Shown piece after piece: positions 23,714 to 24,941 of a stretch of DNA of 24,941 nt. Position numbers and translations under genes: made by a program. The notes below the pieces were generated by a model. It was not told the origin of the DNA. It ran no database searches and saw only the letters and a list, made by a program, of their open reading frames with translations. Each line of letters begins with the position of its first letter. Positions within the stretch are counted from its first letter, which is position 1. Source of the DNA: DATACN01 sp038215095 (GTDB taxonomy: Bacteria > Actinomycetota > Thermoleophilia > Solirubrobacterales > Thermoleophilaceae); the NCBI GenBank assembly GCA_038215095.1, contig JBBQRG010000046.1, positions 1-24,941 of the forward strand, given 5' to 3'.

Positions 23714-23737
23714 GTCGTCCGCAGGCCGCGCTAGCCT
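23709..23737 (+). promoter_or_regulatory. lexA promoter (TTGAAG-N17-TAGCCT)
   Basis: TTGAAG at 23709-23714 and TAGCCT at 23732-23737 are spaced by 17 bp and fit the housekeeping sigma pattern. The predicted transcript start, about 23744, falls inside the SOS box, which explains how LexA would block its own gene. Confidence 0.62.
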
Positions 23738-23738
23738 G

Positions 23739-23752
23739 CGAACACATGTTCG
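23739..23752. promoter_or_regulatory. SOS box (LexA operator)
   Basis: CGAACACATGTTCG is a perfect match to the CGAAC-N4-GTTCG operator of Gram-positive and actinobacterial LexA, with fully complementary arms. It lies 38 bp upstream of the lexA ATG and covers the predicted transcript start. No second copy was found in the window. Confidence 0.93.
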
Positions 23753-23790
23753 GAATACGCCTTGAACCCGGCTCTCTAGGAGAGGTCTGA

Positions 23791-24405
23791 ATGGTCGAGC
23801 TGAACCTCACGAAGCGCCAGCAGGAGATCTTCGACTTCATCAAGAGCTACGGCTCGGAGCACGGCTACCCGCCGACCGTCCGCGACATCGGCAAGGCCAT
23901 CGGGCTCACGTCGTCGTCCACCGTGCACGCCCACCTCGCGAACCTCGAGAAGGTCGGCCTGTTACGGCGCGACCCCAGCAAGCCGCGCGCCCTCGAGGTG
24001 CTCGTGGGCAAGGCGAAGGAGGTGGTGGCGCCGTCCGGCCTGCCGGTGGTCGGCCAGGTCGCCGCCGGCCAGCCCGTGCTCGCCGAGGAGAACATCGAGG
24101 AATACGTCAGCGTGCCCGAGATCGCCGGCGGTGGCGACGGCGAGTTCCTGCTGGAGGTGCGGGGCGACTCGATGGTCGACGCCGGCATCCTCGAGGGCGA
24201 CCACGTGGTGGTGCGCCGCCAGGACACCGCCGCCGACGGCGAGATCGTGGTGGCGCTGGTCGGCGAGGAGGCCACGGTGAAGCGCTTCTTCCGCGAGAAC
24301 GACCATGTGCGCCTGCAGCCGGAGAACGCGACGATGGAGCCAATCCGCAGCCGCGAGGTCAAGGTGCTCGGCAGGGTCGTCGGCCTGTGCAGGCAGGTTC
24401 CATGA
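23791..24405 (+). CDS. lexA: LexA repressor/autoprotease of the SOS response
   Basis: 204 residues from the ATG at 23791, with AGGAGAGG five bases upstream. The N-terminal winged helix (about 1-70) has L-T-K-R-Q-Q-E-I-F-D-F-I, Y-P-P-T-V-R-D-I-G and S-S-S-T-V-H-A-H-L. The cleavage site is Ala92-Gly93 in Q-V-A-A-G-Q-P. The catalytic dyad is Ser127 (G-D-S-M) and Lys164 (T-V-K-R). All elements for RecA-stimulated self-cleavage are intact. LexA represses DNA repair genes in the cytosol until DNA damage activates RecA. Autoregulation is shown by the SOS box at 23739-23752. The stop overlaps the next gene as ATGA, so the zinc-ribbon protein is made with LexA and should be damage-inducible. Confidence 0.97.
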   Translation: MVELNLTKRQQEIFDFIKSYGSEHGYPPTVRDIGKAIGLTSSSTVHAHLANLEKVGLLRRDPSKPRALEVLVGKAKEVVAPSGLPVVGQVAAGQPVLAEENIEEYVSVPEIAGGGDGEFLLEVRGDSMVDAGILEGDHVVVRRQDTAADGEIVVALVGEEATVKRFFRENDHVRLQPENATMEPIRSREVKVLGRVVGLCRQVP

Positions 24406-24620
24406 GCGCCACGCTCACCACATCCATGGCGCCCTTCCTGCGGCCCGCCGCCGAGGGTTCGCCGCGGCCGCGCAGGCTCACGCTGGAGCAGCGGCTCGAG
24501 GGCTCGCTCGCGGAGTTGCGGGCCGGCGCGACCACCGACTGCCCCGTCTGCCGGGCGCCGATGCGGCCCGTGGCCGGCGGCGGCGGCGAGTGCACGGGTT
24601 GCGGCTCGCACCTGTCCTGA
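24402..24620 (+). CDS. small zinc-ribbon protein translationally coupled to lexA
   Basis: 72 residues; the ATG at 24402 overlaps the lexA stop as ATGA. A basic, Pro/Arg-rich N-terminal half contains a short predicted helix, L-T-L-E-Q-R-L-E-G-S-L-A-E-L. The C-terminal half has C-P-V-C-R-A-P-M-R-P and, after a Gly-rich turn, C-T-G-C-G-S. This is a C-x2-C-x(14-15)-C-x2-C zinc ribbon. No enzymatic motif is present. It resembles small zinc-ribbon proteins that mediate protein or nucleic acid contacts, but no named family is recognised. Coupling to lexA means it is expressed with it and probably induced by DNA damage. The gene ends about 25 bp before the RNase P RNA. Confidence 0.75.
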   Translation: MSATLTTSMAPFLRPAAEGSPRPRRLTLEQRLEGSLAELRAGATTDCPVCRAPMRPVAGGGGECTGCGSHLS

Positions 24621-24643
24621 CAGCTCGGGGCCTACCATTGGTA

Positions 24644-24941
24644 CGGCTGGCTGAGCAGCCGCGGGGCCGGAGAGAAAACCGGCTTCGAGGAAAGTCCGGA
24701 CACCGCAGGGCGGGGTGGTCGGGAGACCGACCCGGGGAAACCCGCGGGAAAGTGCCACAGAAACACACCGCCTAAGCGACGGGCCACACGTGAGCTCGTC
24801 GCCGGCAAGGTTGAAATGGTGCGGTAAGAGCGCACCGGCGGCGTGGCGACACGCCGGCCAGGCAAACCCCACCCGGTGCAAGGCCAAGCAGGGACGACGA
24901 CGCTGCCCGCCGAGTCCCAGGTAGGCCGCACAGATGGATGG
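24644..24941 (+). ncRNA. rnpB: RNase P RNA (type A), 3' truncated by window end
   Basis: The conserved blocks occur in order: GAGGAAAGTCCGGACACC (from 24687), GAAAGTGCCACAGAAA (near 24748), GGTAAGAGCGCACCGG (near 24823), the CCCCACCCGGTGCAA region near 24866, and AGGTAGGCCGCACAGATGG (24920-24938). This is the catalytic RNA that trims tRNA 5' ends. The 5' end is estimated at about 24644 from the start of helix P1 (CGGCTGGC). The 3' strand of P1 and the last part, usually about 80-100 nt, lie beyond the window. A TACCAT -10-like element is at 24633-24638. Confidence 0.93.

Overview
The window is about 25 kb of very GC-rich, tightly packed bacterial DNA. It reads as a high-GC actinobacterium, most likely the Thermoleophilia/Solirubrobacterales side of the phylum. 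The pointers are the codon use, a CGAAC-N4-GTTCG SOS box in front of lexA, a type A RNase P RNA, RsbW-type regulators, and a system I cytochrome c gene set whose CcmE is the cysteine variant. The taxon is an inference. No transposase, integrase, CRISPR array or phage gene is visible, and no gene-free stretch exceeds 300 bases.

Layout. 1-3490 (+): tail of a Na+/H+ antiporter, a small cupin, then ccmE, ccmF and a short CcmI/CcmH-like gene for heme attachment to c-type cytochromes. 3557-5018: secG (+), an unrecognised gene (-) and a divergent RsbW-like ATPase (+), with a 17-bp palindrome between the last two. 5015-7800 (-): tldD-tldE metalloprotease pair. 7863-8698 (+): a second RsbW-like ATPase and a cyclic-nucleotide-binding-domain protein behind a GGGTAT promoter-like element. 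8625-10032: a CDP-alcohol phosphatidyltransferase homologue (-) diverging from a TetR regulator (+), across a symmetrical promoter region.

10019-16679: an efflux-type block. A lipoprotein, two different ABC ATPases and one large FtsX-type permease lie on the minus strand, with overlapping genes. They diverge from an OmpR-type response regulator and its histidine kinase, and a direct repeat sits between the two operons. 16652-21723 (-), in transcription order: a Gdx/SugE small multidrug transporter, an Orn/Lys/Arg-type PLP decarboxylase, an NNMT/PNMT/TEMT-like methyltransferase and a membrane GGDEF-EAL protein. The first three look like one amine/guanidine-related operon. 21776-23521 (-): a secreted protein joining a DUF3494 (ice-binding-type) domain to a CAP domain. 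23585-24941: tRNA-Leu(GAG) on the minus strand, then divergent lexA with its SOS box, a zinc-ribbon gene coupled to lexA, and the 5' part of rnpB, cut by the window end.

Several junctions are 4-bp ATGA/GTGA-type overlaps (ATPase pair, RR-HK, tldD-tldE, lexA-zinc ribbon), which points to translational coupling. Convergent genes often overlap at their 3' ends. The best candidates for undescribed biology are the gdx-decarboxylase-methyltransferase operon and the DUF3494-CAP fusion.
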